Shown here in pieces: positions 39,980-48,385 of a stretch of DNA of 48,900 nucleotides. The first letter of the stretch is position 1; the number at the start of each line of letters is the position of its first letter. The notes beneath the pieces were generated by a model. That model did not search any database. It was given only the letters and a program-made list of their open reading frames with translations, and was not told the DNA's origin. The position numbers and the translations under genes were made by a program. This DNA is from Bacteroidota bacterium (GTDB taxonomy: Bacteria > Bacteroidota > Bacteroidia > B-17B0 > Aurantibacillaceae): contig JAHEYF010000028.1 in assembly GCA_023251755.1 (NCBI GenBank), positions 1 to 48,900 of the forward strand, read 5' to 3'.

Positions 39980-41791
39980 TTATTGTGGTATGGTGAAATA
40001 AAAAGTTGAGCCGGTACCGGGTTGAGAGCTGACCCAGATTTTGCCTTCATTCAATTCAATAATTTTTTTACAGGTCGCAAGCCCTATACCGGTTCCGGGA
40101 TATTCTGTTTCCGTATGCAGGCGTTGAAAAATGAAGAATATTCTTTTCAAATATTCTTCTTTTATTCCGATGCCATTGTCATGAATTGAAAACTCCCATT
40201 CTTTATTATTTTTAATACAATGAACAGTTATTTGAGGATTTATATTTTGTTTTTTAAACTTAATGGCATTGCTTAAAAGATTTTGAAACACCTGTTTGAT
40301 TTCTGTTTCATTGGCATTAATCAAGGGTAATTCGCTCGTTATAATTTCCACATTGTTTTCCCGAATAATAAAATCCATGTCCGCTAATACCTCATTAAAT
40401 ATTTTAGTACAGTCGACTTTTTCAATTATTTTCTCTCTGCTAATTCTAGAAAAATTTAGAAGCTCCCGGATAAGAATTTTCATTCTTTCGGTTGATTTTA
40501 CAACAACGCTTAGGAAATGTTTTGATTCATCGTTTAAAAGCCCAATGGATCGTTTTTCCAGTAATTCAACATAATTGCTAATGTTGCGAAGGGGTTCCTG
40601 CAAATCGTGTGAAGCAACGTAAGCAAATTGTTCCAATTCTTTGTTTGATGTTTCAAGGCGGTTCGCGTAATCTTTTAATTCCATTGCCGCTTTTTTCTTG
40701 TCGGTTATATCTCTGATGGCAGATGAAACCAACAAGCCATCTTCTGTTTCAATAGGGCTTAAGCTTATTTCTACGGGAAATTCAGTGCCGTCTTTTTTTC
40801 TGCCATAAAGCTCAAGTTCAGCACCCATAGACCTTGTTCTGGGTTCGGTAAAAAAACCTGTACGGTTGTTGGGATGAACACCCTTAAAACGTTCGGGGAT
40901 GAGTATTTCTACTTTTTTACCAATAATTTCTTCCCGTTTATAATCGAAAATTTTTTCGGTCTGAGCATTGATCAACTGAATATTTCCTTCCTTATTTACA
41001 ATTACCATTGCATCGGGGGCTGACTCAAGTAAGCCTTTAAACTTGGCTTCACTTTTTTTTCTGATACTGATGTCGCGGATAGCTGCTGAAACAAAAGTAC
41101 CTTCTTCCAGTTTTAGCGGACTTAAACTAATTTCTACGGGAAATTCGCTTCCGTCTTTGCGTACACCATATAGTTCGAGGCCGGCACCCATCTCCCGCAT
41201 TTTAGGGTCTCCAAAAAAATGTTTGCGGTGATCGGGATGCTTGCCTTTAAAACGCAAGGGGATCAGTATTTCAACTTCCTGTCCCACAAGATCTCCTCGT
41301 TCATGCCCGAATAATTTTTCGGTTTGGGCATTTACCAGTACTATCTGTCCGAATTTATTTACAATCACCATGGCATCTGGAGCTGATTCCAGTAAGGCCT
41401 GAAATTTGCCTTCCGCTCTTTTCTTTTCAGTAATATTTCTGATTACTTTGGTAATTCCAATGGTTTTTCCTTCTTCGTCTTTTAAGGCCGATAAGCTTAC
41501 CGAGACATAAATTATATTGTTGAATTTATCCACCCTTTCGGTTTCATAATTTTCAACCTTTTCACCCCATAAAATACTTTCTACCAGTCTTTTTTCTTCA
41601 TTGGCTTTTATTGAAGGGATAATTATTTCAACGTCCTGCTTCAGTATTTCATCTGCGCGGTAACCAAATAGTTTTTCCGCAGCGCTGTTCACAAAAAATA
41701 TTTTCCCATTCAAATCTCTCACAATCACGGCATCCTTAATGGATTCTATGATTGACAAGTGCGAACAGGGGACTTTGTAAATTTGTTCCAT
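39980..41791 (-). CDS. Cytosolic triple-PAS sensor histidine kinase
   Basis: A 603-residue kinase without membrane helices. PAS1 (about 7-120), PAS2 (about 130-245) and PAS3 (about 253-368) are each followed by a short RDIT-type helix; PAS2 and PAS3 are near copies ([14 protein letters not shown] in both). The HisKA domain has the phospho-accepting H395 in [13 protein letters not shown]. HATPase_c has the N box [11 protein letters not shown]1 HDNGIGI, F box FFIFQRLH and G2 GTGIGLA. It resembles phytochrome-like kinases of the phylum paired with Rcp1-type regulators, as here. Promoter at 41894-41924. Confidence 0.94.
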   Translation of the reverse strand: MEQIYKVPCSHLSIIESIKDAVIVRDLNGKIFFVNSAAEKLFGYRADEILKQDVEIIIPSIKANEEKRLVESILWGEKVENYETERVDKFNNIIYVSVSLSALKDEEGKTIGITKVIRNITEKKRAEGKFQALLESAPDAMVIVNKFGQIVLVNAQTEKLFGHERGDLVGQEVEILIPLRFKGKHPDHRKHFFGDPKMREMGAGLELYGVRKDGSEFPVEISLSPLKLEEGTFVSAAIRDISIRKKSEAKFKGLLESAPDAMVIVNKEGNIQLINAQTEKIFDYKREEIIGKKVEILIPERFKGVHPNNRTGFFTEPRTRSMGAELELYGRKKDGTEFPVEISLSPIETEDGLLVSSAIRDITDKKKAAMELKDYANRLETSNKELEQFAYVASHDLQEPLRNISNYVELLEKRSIGLLNDESKHFLSVVVKSTERMKILIRELLNFSRISREKIIEKVDCTKIFNEVLADMDFIIRENNVEIITSELPLINANETEIKQVFQNLLSNAIKFKKQNINPQITVHCIKNNKEWEFSIHDNGIGIKEEYLKRIFFIFQRLHTETEYPGTGIGLATCKKIIELNEGKIWVSSQPGTGSTFYFTIPQ

Positions 41792-41828
41792 AGTAATTTA
41801 TGTTAAAAAGTTTAAGGCAGGGATACCC

Positions 41829-41841
41829 ACCAACTGTTGGT
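41829..41841. promoter_or_regulatory. Perfect palindrome in the histidine kinase leader
   Basis: ACCAAC, one base, GTTGGT: a 6-bp inverted repeat about 40 nt before the ATG and downstream of the predicted transcription start. It could be an operator or a small hairpin that affects translation. Confidence 0.4.
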
Positions 41842-41893
41842 ATGCGATTTAATCAAACAATGAATATTCAATGATAGGCGATGTGCTTTTTAT

Positions 41894-41924
41894 CAAAGGT
41901 AACGAGTGGATTTAAAGATTCAAA
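41894..41924 (-). promoter_or_regulatory. Bacteroidota-type promoter for the kinase-regulator operon
   Basis: On the minus strand TTTG (41924-41921), a 19-nt spacer and TACCTTTG (41901-41894) match the consensus. The leader to the ATG at 41791 is about 95-100 nt. Otherwise the 420-nt gap 41792-42211 holds only the hairpin at 42070-42105 and the word array at 42155-42214. Confidence 0.75.
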
Positions 41925-42069
41925 AATTGTTTACAGGGATACTGCCATTTGCAGACTTAATGAAATGACTTATTTTAGCGGTGCTGGTCTGAAAATAATC
42001 AGAAAACCTTTGAGGGTATTGAATATACTGAAAAGCCCGGTTTTTTTACACTCTTAAATCACTGTTAAT

Positions 42070-42105
42070 TTTTGTCTGTATTAATTTTTTAATGTAAAGA
42101 CAAAA
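42070..42105 (-). terminator. AT-rich hairpin downstream of the alpha/beta hydrolase gene
   Basis: TTTTGTCT (42070-42077) pairs with AGACAAAA (42098-42105), with further partial pairing of ATTAA/TTAAT inside. It may be the terminator for the minus-strand hydrolase gene, but there is no strict T-tract. Confidence 0.45.
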
Positions 42106-42154
42106 TATACTGTACTAAATCAGAGGCGAAAAAAGAAATGTGCTTTTCGTCTGC

Positions 42155-42214
42155 CGCTTCATTCGTTTGTTCGTAACTATTGAACAAATAAACTATTAAA
42201 CGAATGAACTTCTA
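42155..42214. repeat. Inverted word array (TTCATTCGTTTGTTCG / GAACAAATAAAC)
   Basis: TTCATTCGTTTGTTCG is followed by GAACAAATAAAC and AAACGAATGAAC. The hydrolase stop TAG (42212-42214 on the minus strand) directly precedes the word AAGTTCATTCG. It is the same family as 4913-5045 and 48272-48308. Confidence 0.8.
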
Positions 42215-42994
42215 CCTTAGGCCGGTAATCCAGTCGCTAATATATTCCGCTATTTCCTCCCAGCCTTGTTGTCCGCAAATAAAATGCGATTTTCCGGTGA
42301 ATAATTTAAAGTCTTTTTTGCTGTTCCTGTCTTTATAGGCTTCAAAGTTTTTTTTATTCAGGGTATAAGGGATGATGTGGTCCTGATCGCCGGCAATAAA
42401 CAACAAAGGCCGATGTGGTTTTTTAAAATCAATTTTACCGTCGTTGCCAATGCTGGTGCGTGGTACATTTCTGCTTTCCGGAATAATCAGCTGATCGTAT
42501 ACAATTTGTGTTTGCTCCAGGGTCAGGGTATTGCATACGGCGTAATTAAACCATTTAACACCTGGTAAACAAACTGAGTTCCCCATAAAAGGGTTTACAA
42601 TGGGCAAATTGGCTTTAATAAAACTCCACTTAAAACTCATAATCCCTTTGGGTGGTGCGGGTTGAATACAAATTCCAACGACACCTTTATTGAGTTCTAT
42701 CAGTTTTTGAACGGCCAGTCCGCCCATGGAATGCCCAATAAGGATAGGCTTTTCGGGTAAACGGTCAATAAATGCAGCCAGGCTGTCTACCACCTGCTTA
42801 AACCGGAGCTTACCCAGGTCAGGGTGAGGGTTTTTACGTAGCTCGATCGGATTGCCTTCATGTAAAGGGTAAGAGGGCGCATAACATTTGTATCCTTTGG
42901 CTTCATAAAATTGCATCCATTGTTTCCAGCAGTTGCCGTTCATAAAAATGCCATGTACAAATACAATCGTTTTACCTGTTATGTTGGTATGCAT
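42212..42994 (-). CDS. Alpha/beta hydrolase
   Basis: A 260-residue cytosolic hydrolase of the alpha/beta fold. Oxyanion region VFVHGIFMNGNCW, nucleophile S89 in ILIGHSMGGLAVQ, acid Asp in FIAGDQDHIIPYT and His in TGKSHFICGQQGW. The substrate is unknown; it might be an esterase or lipase. An in-frame TTG lies 36 nt upstream, but I chose the ATG at 42994, which gives the normal N-terminus. The TAG stop runs into the C-family word array. Confidence 0.9.
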   Translation of the reverse strand: MHTNITGKTIVFVHGIFMNGNCWKQWMQFYEAKGYKCYAPSYPLHEGNPIELRKNPHPDLGKLRFKQVVDSLAAFIDRLPEKPILIGHSMGGLAVQKLIELNKGVVGICIQPAPPKGIMSFKWSFIKANLPIVNPFMGNSVCLPGVKWFNYAVCNTLTLEQTQIVYDQLIIPESRNVPRTSIGNDGKIDFKKPHRPLLFIAGDQDHIIPYTLNKKNFEAYKDRNSKKDFKLFTGKSHFICGQQGWEEIAEYISDWITGLR

Positions 42995-43106
42995 ATTTTG
43001 CCCTTTTAGTTGAAGGATAAAGATACACAAGCGGATGCTACAAATTACACCGGAAAATCACAAACAGGAATTGCAAAAAAAAATTTACCAATTTTTTTTT
43101 GCAGAC

Positions 43107-43703
43107 TTAGTTAAGTTTATTCAGAAGCAAAGTTTTCACTTCTGTTTCCCATTCGTTTTTAAGTATACTCAATACAATGCTGTCCCTTCTTTCTCCGTTG
43201 GGTCTTAATCCGTTACTTCGCAGCACCCCTTCCACTTTACAACCAATACTTTTCATAGCGGCTATACTTTTTTCATTGTGGTGGTCCGCCCGAAACTCGA
43301 CTCTTTCCATTCCCATTTTTTCAAAGGCAAATTCCAGCAATAAAAACTTGCAGTGTTTGTTGAGTCCTGTTCCCTGGTAGTGTTTACCGTACCAGGTAAA
43401 GCCCAATTGCAGGCATTTGTTCGAAAGCTGAATGTCGTAAAACCGTGTACTTCCTGCATAATTATTGGTTCGTTTATCAAAAACAATAAAAGGGTACTCC
43501 TTTTCTGCCTCTCTTGCTGTAACCGCTAAATTTAAATAATTCTTCAGGCCATCTTCTCCCATTGCATGAACAAGGGAGTATTTCCATATTTCAGGTTCGT
43601 TTAAGGAAAATGGGTGAAGGTGTTCATAGTCTGATATTTTCAGGGGGACTAAACGAACCCTTTCATTTTCCAGCACATATTTTTCTTTACAATTAAATTC
43701 CAC
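43107..43703 (-). CDS. GNAT N-acetyltransferase (RimJ/RimL-like)
   Basis: A 198-residue GNAT protein. The acetyl-CoA pyrophosphate loop is in YHYQGTGLNKHCK-type sequence (KHYQGTGLNKHCKFLLL), with the following helix and FEKMGMERVEFRADHHNEKS, then IAAMKSIGCKVEGVLRSNG as in RimJ/RimL enzymes that acetylate protein N-termini or other amines. The substrate is unknown. The spacer to the next gene upstream (43767) holds a word array. Confidence 0.9.
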   Translation of the reverse strand: MEFNCKEKYVLENERVRLVPLKISDYEHLHPFSLNEPEIWKYSLVHAMGEDGLKNYLNLAVTAREAEKEYPFIVFDKRTNNYAGSTRFYDIQLSNKCLQLGFTWYGKHYQGTGLNKHCKFLLLEFAFEKMGMERVEFRADHHNEKSIAAMKSIGCKVEGVLRSNGLRPNGERRDSIVLSILKNEWETEVKTLLLNKLN

Positions 43704-43717
43704 GCACTAATTTTTAG

Positions 43718-43770
43718 CTTTTGACTTTTAACTCTAAACTTTTGACTCTAAACTTTTAACTTAGCCCTAC
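43718..43770. repeat. Word array (CTAAACTTTTGACT) at the GNAT/propeller boundary
   Basis: AACTCTAAACTTTTGACTCT and AAACTTTTAACTTAG words precede the stop of the minus-strand propeller gene (43767). Confidence 0.75.
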
Positions 43771-46700
43771 TCCCATTTCGGCAGGCGGCCTGGCGTTACG
43801 GGTAGTTTTATTTTTTCAGCTTTGTTTTCCAGCTCTTCCATTTTTTTGTCTGCCTCCACAATCTGTTTATATACTTCTTTAAATTTATCTTTTATTTCGT
43901 TTAGTTTTTCGGTGTAAGTAGCGGTAGCCCCCAATGAACCGGACCAGCTTCCGTATACTATATTTTCTATACTACCGTTTAAACCGGGCAGGGTTTCAAA
44001 TTCTCTTTTAGCCATACTTCTATCCCCATTCATAATTAAATGAATTGATTTCAGCTGCGTTTCAATGGCTTTTAAATCACTGAGTAAGGCTATGCTATTT
44101 GCCGGGCCTTCTTCCAATCCTTTTTTCAGGTATTTAATGCGTTCGTTCATTTCGTCTACATAATTGTTGCTGCCGCCAAGAACACGTCTGAACTCAGCTA
44201 ATTTTTTGTTAAAGTCCAGCATTTGAGCCTGATCGGGTAGGGGCAGGGTGGAATTTTGTAAAGCAGTTAATTTGAATTCGCGTTTTTCACTTATGGATGC
44301 TGCTTTGCCTTCCTTCACCAAAAAAACCTGGGCAAAGTATTTACCAGGCACTGCCGGAGCACCCAGGTCTTCATCCTCGTAAGGGTTATCAGGATTAGGG
44401 CTGTTAAAATTAACAGGACTGGTGATCTCCATTCTTCCGTTCCAGGTAATTTTTTTCATCCCCTTTTTTGCATCCTGTTTTATTTTTCTGATTTCAGTGC
44501 CGCTCTCATCACATATAGCTAAGTATGTATAAGCACTTTCTTCTATGTCTTCCAAACGAATACTGTCTGCATTGGGATAATAGACATCTTTACCTGCTTT
44601 TATTTTTTCCTTTTCACTTTCTTTGCGTTTATCTTTCAGGCTTTTGTAATCATCTTTTAAATACCAGGTAATATCAGCTCCTATGGGCGGGTTCATGGTG
44701 TTAAAGAAGGAGGCTCCCTGAAAAGATTTTCCTTTGTGCCCGTAAGGGGTCGATTCGTAAAACAACAAGCCGTCTTTAACCGGAAAAATGCAGGCTTGTT
44801 TTTCGAGCTCTTCTTTTTTAATATCGTTTAACAAGCTGTAATTATCAAGCACATAAAAACCTCTTCCAAAGGTGGCAATAACAATGTCATTTTCTCTTTT
44901 TTGAATGGCAATGTCTTTTATACAAATAGCTTTGGGGAGGCCATTGCTGATTTCAATCCAGTTGGTGCCGCCATTCCTGCTGAAATAAAATCCAAACTCA
45001 GTACCGCAGAACAAGAGGTCTTTGTTGTTATGGTCTTCAGCCAGACTATAAGCAGAGCCCCTTTCAGGTAAGTTGCCGTTTATACTTATCCAGGTTTTTC
45101 CTTTGTCGCTTGTTTTTACGATGTATGGTTTAAAGTCGCCGTTGCGGTGGTTGTTTAAAACAGCATAAGCTACATTTTCGTCGTGTTGCGAAGCCATGAT
45201 AAAATTAACCAGGGGGCCCAGTTCAATCCCGCTTACATTCAGTGAAGGAACTCCACCAAATTGTGAGCATTTGCTCCAGGTTTTACCTCCGTCGTTGGTA
45301 ACTTGTATAAGCCCGTCATCGGTACCTGCATAAATTAAATTTTCATTTTTTGGAGATTCCGCCAAAGCTGTAATATTGCCATATATGGTAGTAGATTGGT
45401 TTTTGGCTACTGCATCCATGCTCCACACCTTGCCCATTACAGCTAATTTATTTCTGTCTGTCTGGCGCGATAAATCCCCGCTGATTACTTTCCAGGTGGT
45501 GCCCCTGTCGTCGCTCCTGAACACTTTGTTGGCTGCAAAATAAATCCGTTTGTTATCATGGTTACTGATAATGATCGGGGCATCCCAGTTGAAACGGTAA
45601 GCGGCTTCACCTGCTTTTTCCATTGGCCTTATGCTAATGGCTTCTCCCGATTTACGGTCGTAACGCACCAGGCCACCGTATTGCGATTCAGCATAAATAA
45701 TATTGGGTTCATTCGGATCAACACGCGATTGAAAACCGTCGCCACCTGTTGTTACAAACCAGTCGGCATTGGTGATGCCATTGGCGCTAATGGTGCGGCT
45801 TGGGCCACCGAGAGAGTTGTTGTCCTGCGTGCCGCCATAAATATTGTAAAATGGTTGGCTGTTGTCTACACACACCCTGTAAAACTGTGTAATAGGCAGG
45901 TTGGATTTAAAATCCCAGGTTTGTGCAGCATCAAAAGACTCGTATAAACCACCGTCACAACCTACTAAAAAATGACTGGTGTTATCGGGGTCTACATAAA
46001 TGATGTGATTGTCTACATGTTTGTTTTTTTCTCCTAAGGGTTTAAATGTTTTGCCTCCATCAGTACTTACTTGTGCCCACATATCCATTGAATAGATTTT
46101 ATTCACATCCTTAGGGTCGGCAAAAATTTCGACATAATAATTGCCCGAGGTGCTGGTGCCGCTTTGTTTCGACCAGCTGGCCCCCCTGTCGGTGCTTTTA
46201 TACAAACCATTGTTTTCGCTGGCTTCAATCATGGCGTACACCACATCTGTATTCACCGGCGATACAGCCAATGAAATTCTACCCATATCGTTTTCGGGCA
46301 AACCGTTGTTTAATTTGTTCCAGCTATTGCCGCCATCGGTACTTTTATAAATAGCACTTTCGGGGCCACCGCTGATGTAAGTCCATTCATGCCTGCGGCG
46401 CTGGTGGGCTGTTGCATATACAATGTTGGGGTGTTTTTTGTCTATGTGAACTTCATTAAAGCCAGTATTTTCGCTAACATTTAAAACCTGTTTCCAGGTT
46501 TTACCCCCGTCAACGGTGCTGTATATTCCACGTTCTCCACCTGCATTCCATAAGGGACCGTAAGCAGCTACCAGTATATGCTCACTGTTGGAAGGGTCAA
46601 CAGCAATCATCCCGATGTGTTCTGATTTGCTGAGGCCAACATTTTTCCAGGACTTACCACCGTCTTCACTTTTGTAAACACCATCGCCGTATCCCACAGC

Positions 46701-47096
46701 GCGCTGGTTGTTGTTTTCGCCCGCACCCACCCATATTACATTCGGATTGTTGGGGTCGATGCTGATGCAACCAATGGAGTAAGCGCTTTGTCCATCAAAA
46801 ATGGGCTGAAAGGTAACACCTGCATTGCTTGTTTTCCATACTCCGCCCGCAGCAGCCACAATGTACCATTCCGATTTGTTACCTGGGTTAACAGCAATGT
46901 CGGTAATACGTCCCGAAGTAACCGCAGGACCTACACTGCGGAAGGAAAGGGTAGAATAGTTTTCCGTTTTTAAAAGCGGATCTTTTGTTTCTTTGGATTT
47001 TGTATCATCGTTTACCGGACTCGCTTTTTTTTGTGCACTTACAGTTAAGGAAAAGAAAAGCGTTACGGCAATGATGAAGCAGGGTGATTTTTGCAT
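43767..47096 (-). CDS. Large secreted sortilin-like BNR/Asp-box propeller protein
   Basis: A 1109-residue exported protein: signal peptide (about 1-21, LTVSAQ). Two seven- or more-bladed propeller regions fill about 45-760, with some eleven Asp-box turns of the S-x-D-x-G-x-T-W type (STVDGGKTW, KSTDGGNSW, RSDDRGTTW, VTNDGGKTW and others), as in VPS10/sortilin and BNR glycosidase-like proteins. The last third (about 800-1109) has a beta domain (TWNGRMEITSPVNFNSPNPD) and a C-terminal helical bundle (ILNFNKKLAEFRR-like). Often named glycosyl hydrolase; catalytic residues are not evident. It has no T9SS sorting domain. Confidence 0.82.
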   Translation of the reverse strand: MQKSPCFIIAVTLFFSLTVSAQKKASPVNDDTKSKETKDPLLKTENYSTLSFRSVGPAVTSGRITDIAVNPGNKSEWYIVAAAGGVWKTSNAGVTFQPIFDGQSAYSIGCISIDPNNPNVIWVGAGENNNQRAVGYGDGVYKSEDGGKSWKNVGLSKSEHIGMIAVDPSNSEHILVAAYGPLWNAGGERGIYSTVDGGKTWKQVLNVSENTGFNEVHIDKKHPNIVYATAHQRRRHEWTYISGGPESAIYKSTDGGNSWNKLNNGLPENDMGRISLAVSPVNTDVVYAMIEASENNGLYKSTDRGASWSKQSGTSTSGNYYVEIFADPKDVNKIYSMDMWAQVSTDGGKTFKPLGEKNKHVDNHIIYVDPDNTSHFLVGCDGGLYESFDAAQTWDFKSNLPITQFYRVCVDNSQPFYNIYGGTQDNNSLGGPSRTISANGITNADWFVTTGGDGFQSRVDPNEPNIIYAESQYGGLVRYDRKSGEAISIRPMEKAGEAAYRFNWDAPIIISNHDNKRIYFAANKVFRSDDRGTTWKVISGDLSRQTDRNKLAVMGKVWSMDAVAKNQSTTIYGNITALAESPKNENLIYAGTDDGLIQVTNDGGKTWSKCSQFGGVPSLNVSGIELGPLVNFIMASQHDENVAYAVLNNHRNGDFKPYIVKTSDKGKTWISINGNLPERGSAYSLAEDHNNKDLLFCGTEFGFYFSRNGGTNWIEISNGLPKAICIKDIAIQKRENDIVIATFGRGFYVLDNYSLLNDIKKEELEKQACIFPVKDGLLFYESTPYGHKGKSFQGASFFNTMNPPIGADITWYLKDDYKSLKDKRKESEKEKIKAGKDVYYPNADSIRLEDIEESAYTYLAICDESGTEIRKIKQDAKKGMKKITWNGRMEITSPVNFNSPNPDNPYEDEDLGAPAVPGKYFAQVFLVKEGKAASISEKREFKLTALQNSTLPLPDQAQMLDFNKKLAEFRRVLGGSNNYVDEMNERIKYLKKGLEEGPANSIALLSDLKAIETQLKSIHLIMNGDRSMAKREFETLPGLNGSIENIVYGSWSGSLGATATYTEKLNEIKDKFKEVYKQIVEADKKMEELENKAEKIKLPVTPGRLPKWE

Positions 47097-47214
47097 AACA
47101 AAATGTATTTAATGGAGGTTTTATAATTAAAACAAAGGTCTAAATGTACAAACTTAATGGTACGGGAATTCTTTTTTTGGAATATTAAAGAATAAAAATA
47201 TTAGGAATCGCACA

Positions 47215-48084
47215 TTATTGCGGGTGTATATCAACAGTAAATCCACACTTGTATTGTTCCTTTTCCTTCAAACAGATAATCCCTTCTTTTTCAATTAAGT
47301 TTCCGGAAGCATTCACTGAATCCGCTATCCCCGCCCAGGGCTCCAGGCAAATAAAACGCCGGGTTCCGGGTTTCGTCCAGATTCCGTAATAAGGCATATT
47401 GAACCATGAAAAATTTAAACAATAGCTGTTGGATGATAATTTTATTGAGGAAGAATTGATCTGTTTTAGTACAATGGCATCCCTCTCAAATAAAGCGCTG
47501 CTCAATGCAAGTTTCCCCGACTTCAGTTGTATTTTCTCTCTGTGATCTGAAATTAAACCATCCTGAATAAGATACCTTTCAATGTTTTCATCCTTTTTAA
47601 ATTCAAGGCAATAATCTTCAAAACTTTCATTCTCAAACAGCGGGCAATTAAAACCGGGATGTGCACCTATTGAAAAATATAAAGGTTCGGTAGCCGGGTT
47701 GGTTACCATGTACTTACAGCTAAATCCATTTGAGGTTAATTCGTAGTTGATTTTTAGATTAAAACGAAAAGGATAATTTTTTAAACTTCCTTCAGTTTCT
47801 TTTAATTCAAACACCAGGCTGTTTTTATTTTGTGTTGTAAGTTGAAACTCACAATCGCGGGCAAAACCATGCTGGGGAAGACTATAGATTTTTCCCTTAA
47901 AAGAATAAGTGTTGTTTTTTAATTTGCCAACAATGGGGAAAAGCACCGGGGCATGCCTGGCCCAAACATCCTTGTCGGCTTGCCAAAGCAATTCCTTGTT
48001 CAGGTCTTTTGAAAAAAAAGAACAAAGTTCAGCACCCAGTTGTTTTATTTCCAGTTTAAATTTTTCGTTTGTGAGTATGGGCAT
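47215..48084 (-). CDS. Aldose 1-epimerase family protein (LacX/YeaD-like)
   Basis: A 289-residue protein of the galactose-mutarotase fold. Conserved residues: KQLGAELCSFFSKD and LLWQADKDVWARHAPVLFPI near the N-terminus, LPQHGFARDCEF with the conserved His and Arg, SIGAHPGFNCPLFENE with the catalytic His, and LEPWAGIADS near the C-terminus with the Glu. It probably interconverts sugar anomers; the substrate is unknown. No sugar operon surrounds it. Confidence 0.88.
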   Translation of the reverse strand: MPILTNEKFKLEIKQLGAELCSFFSKDLNKELLWQADKDVWARHAPVLFPIVGKLKNNTYSFKGKIYSLPQHGFARDCEFQLTTQNKNSLVFELKETEGSLKNYPFRFNLKINYELTSNGFSCKYMVTNPATEPLYFSIGAHPGFNCPLFENESFEDYCLEFKKDENIERYLIQDGLISDHREKIQLKSGKLALSSALFERDAIVLKQINSSSIKLSSNSYCLNFSWFNMPYYGIWTKPGTRRFICLEPWAGIADSVNASGNLIEKEGIICLKEKEQYKCGFTVDIHPQ

Positions 48085-48111
48085 ATTTTGAATGAACGTT
48101 AAGAAGCTGTT

Positions 48112-48178
48112 CGGCTACTCTGTAGCCGTGGTTGTTTGTATTGTTGTTGCATTAAGAATGTTTGGCTACTCTGTAGCC
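48112..48178. repeat. Two copies of a GGCTAC-TCT-GTAGCC hairpin
   Basis: CGGCTACTCTGTAGCCG (48112-48128) and GGCTACTCTGTAGCC (48164-48178) are perfect stems with a 3-nt loop, 52 nt apart, upstream of the aldose-epimerase gene. A TTGTTTGTATTGTTGTTGC segment lies between them. Confidence 0.85.
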
Positions 48179-48271
48179 GGTATTGTTTTGGGCAAACAAT
48201 AAACAATTTTATACTATAAATTTGAAGAGGCTAAGTTAAAATTTTTTCGTTTCCCTCCTTCATAGTTGTAT

Positions 48272-48308
48272 GAGGACAAACGAATAAACAAAAGAACGAA
48301 TGAACGAA
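48272..48308. repeat. Short word array (GACAAACGAATAAAC)
   Basis: ACAAACGAATAAACAAAAG and AACGAATGAACGAAAC words lie upstream of glyS, the same family as 4913-5045. A reading frame of 67 codons on the minus strand here is not a gene. Confidence 0.65.
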
Positions 48309-48346
48309 ACACCCCCCTTAATTCCCATCTTTTTAAGCTTTTTCCC

Positions 48347-48379
48347 TTGTTAAAAAACAGCAAAAAAATACTAACTTTG
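48347..48379 (+). promoter_or_regulatory. Bacteroidota-type promoter for glyS, near-leaderless
   Basis: TTG (48347-48349), a 22-nt spacer and TAACTTTG (48372-48379). The -7 box ends 6 nt before the ATG at 48386, so transcription should start at or within a few bases of the start codon. Confidence 0.6.
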
Positions 48380-48385
48380 CGCTCT

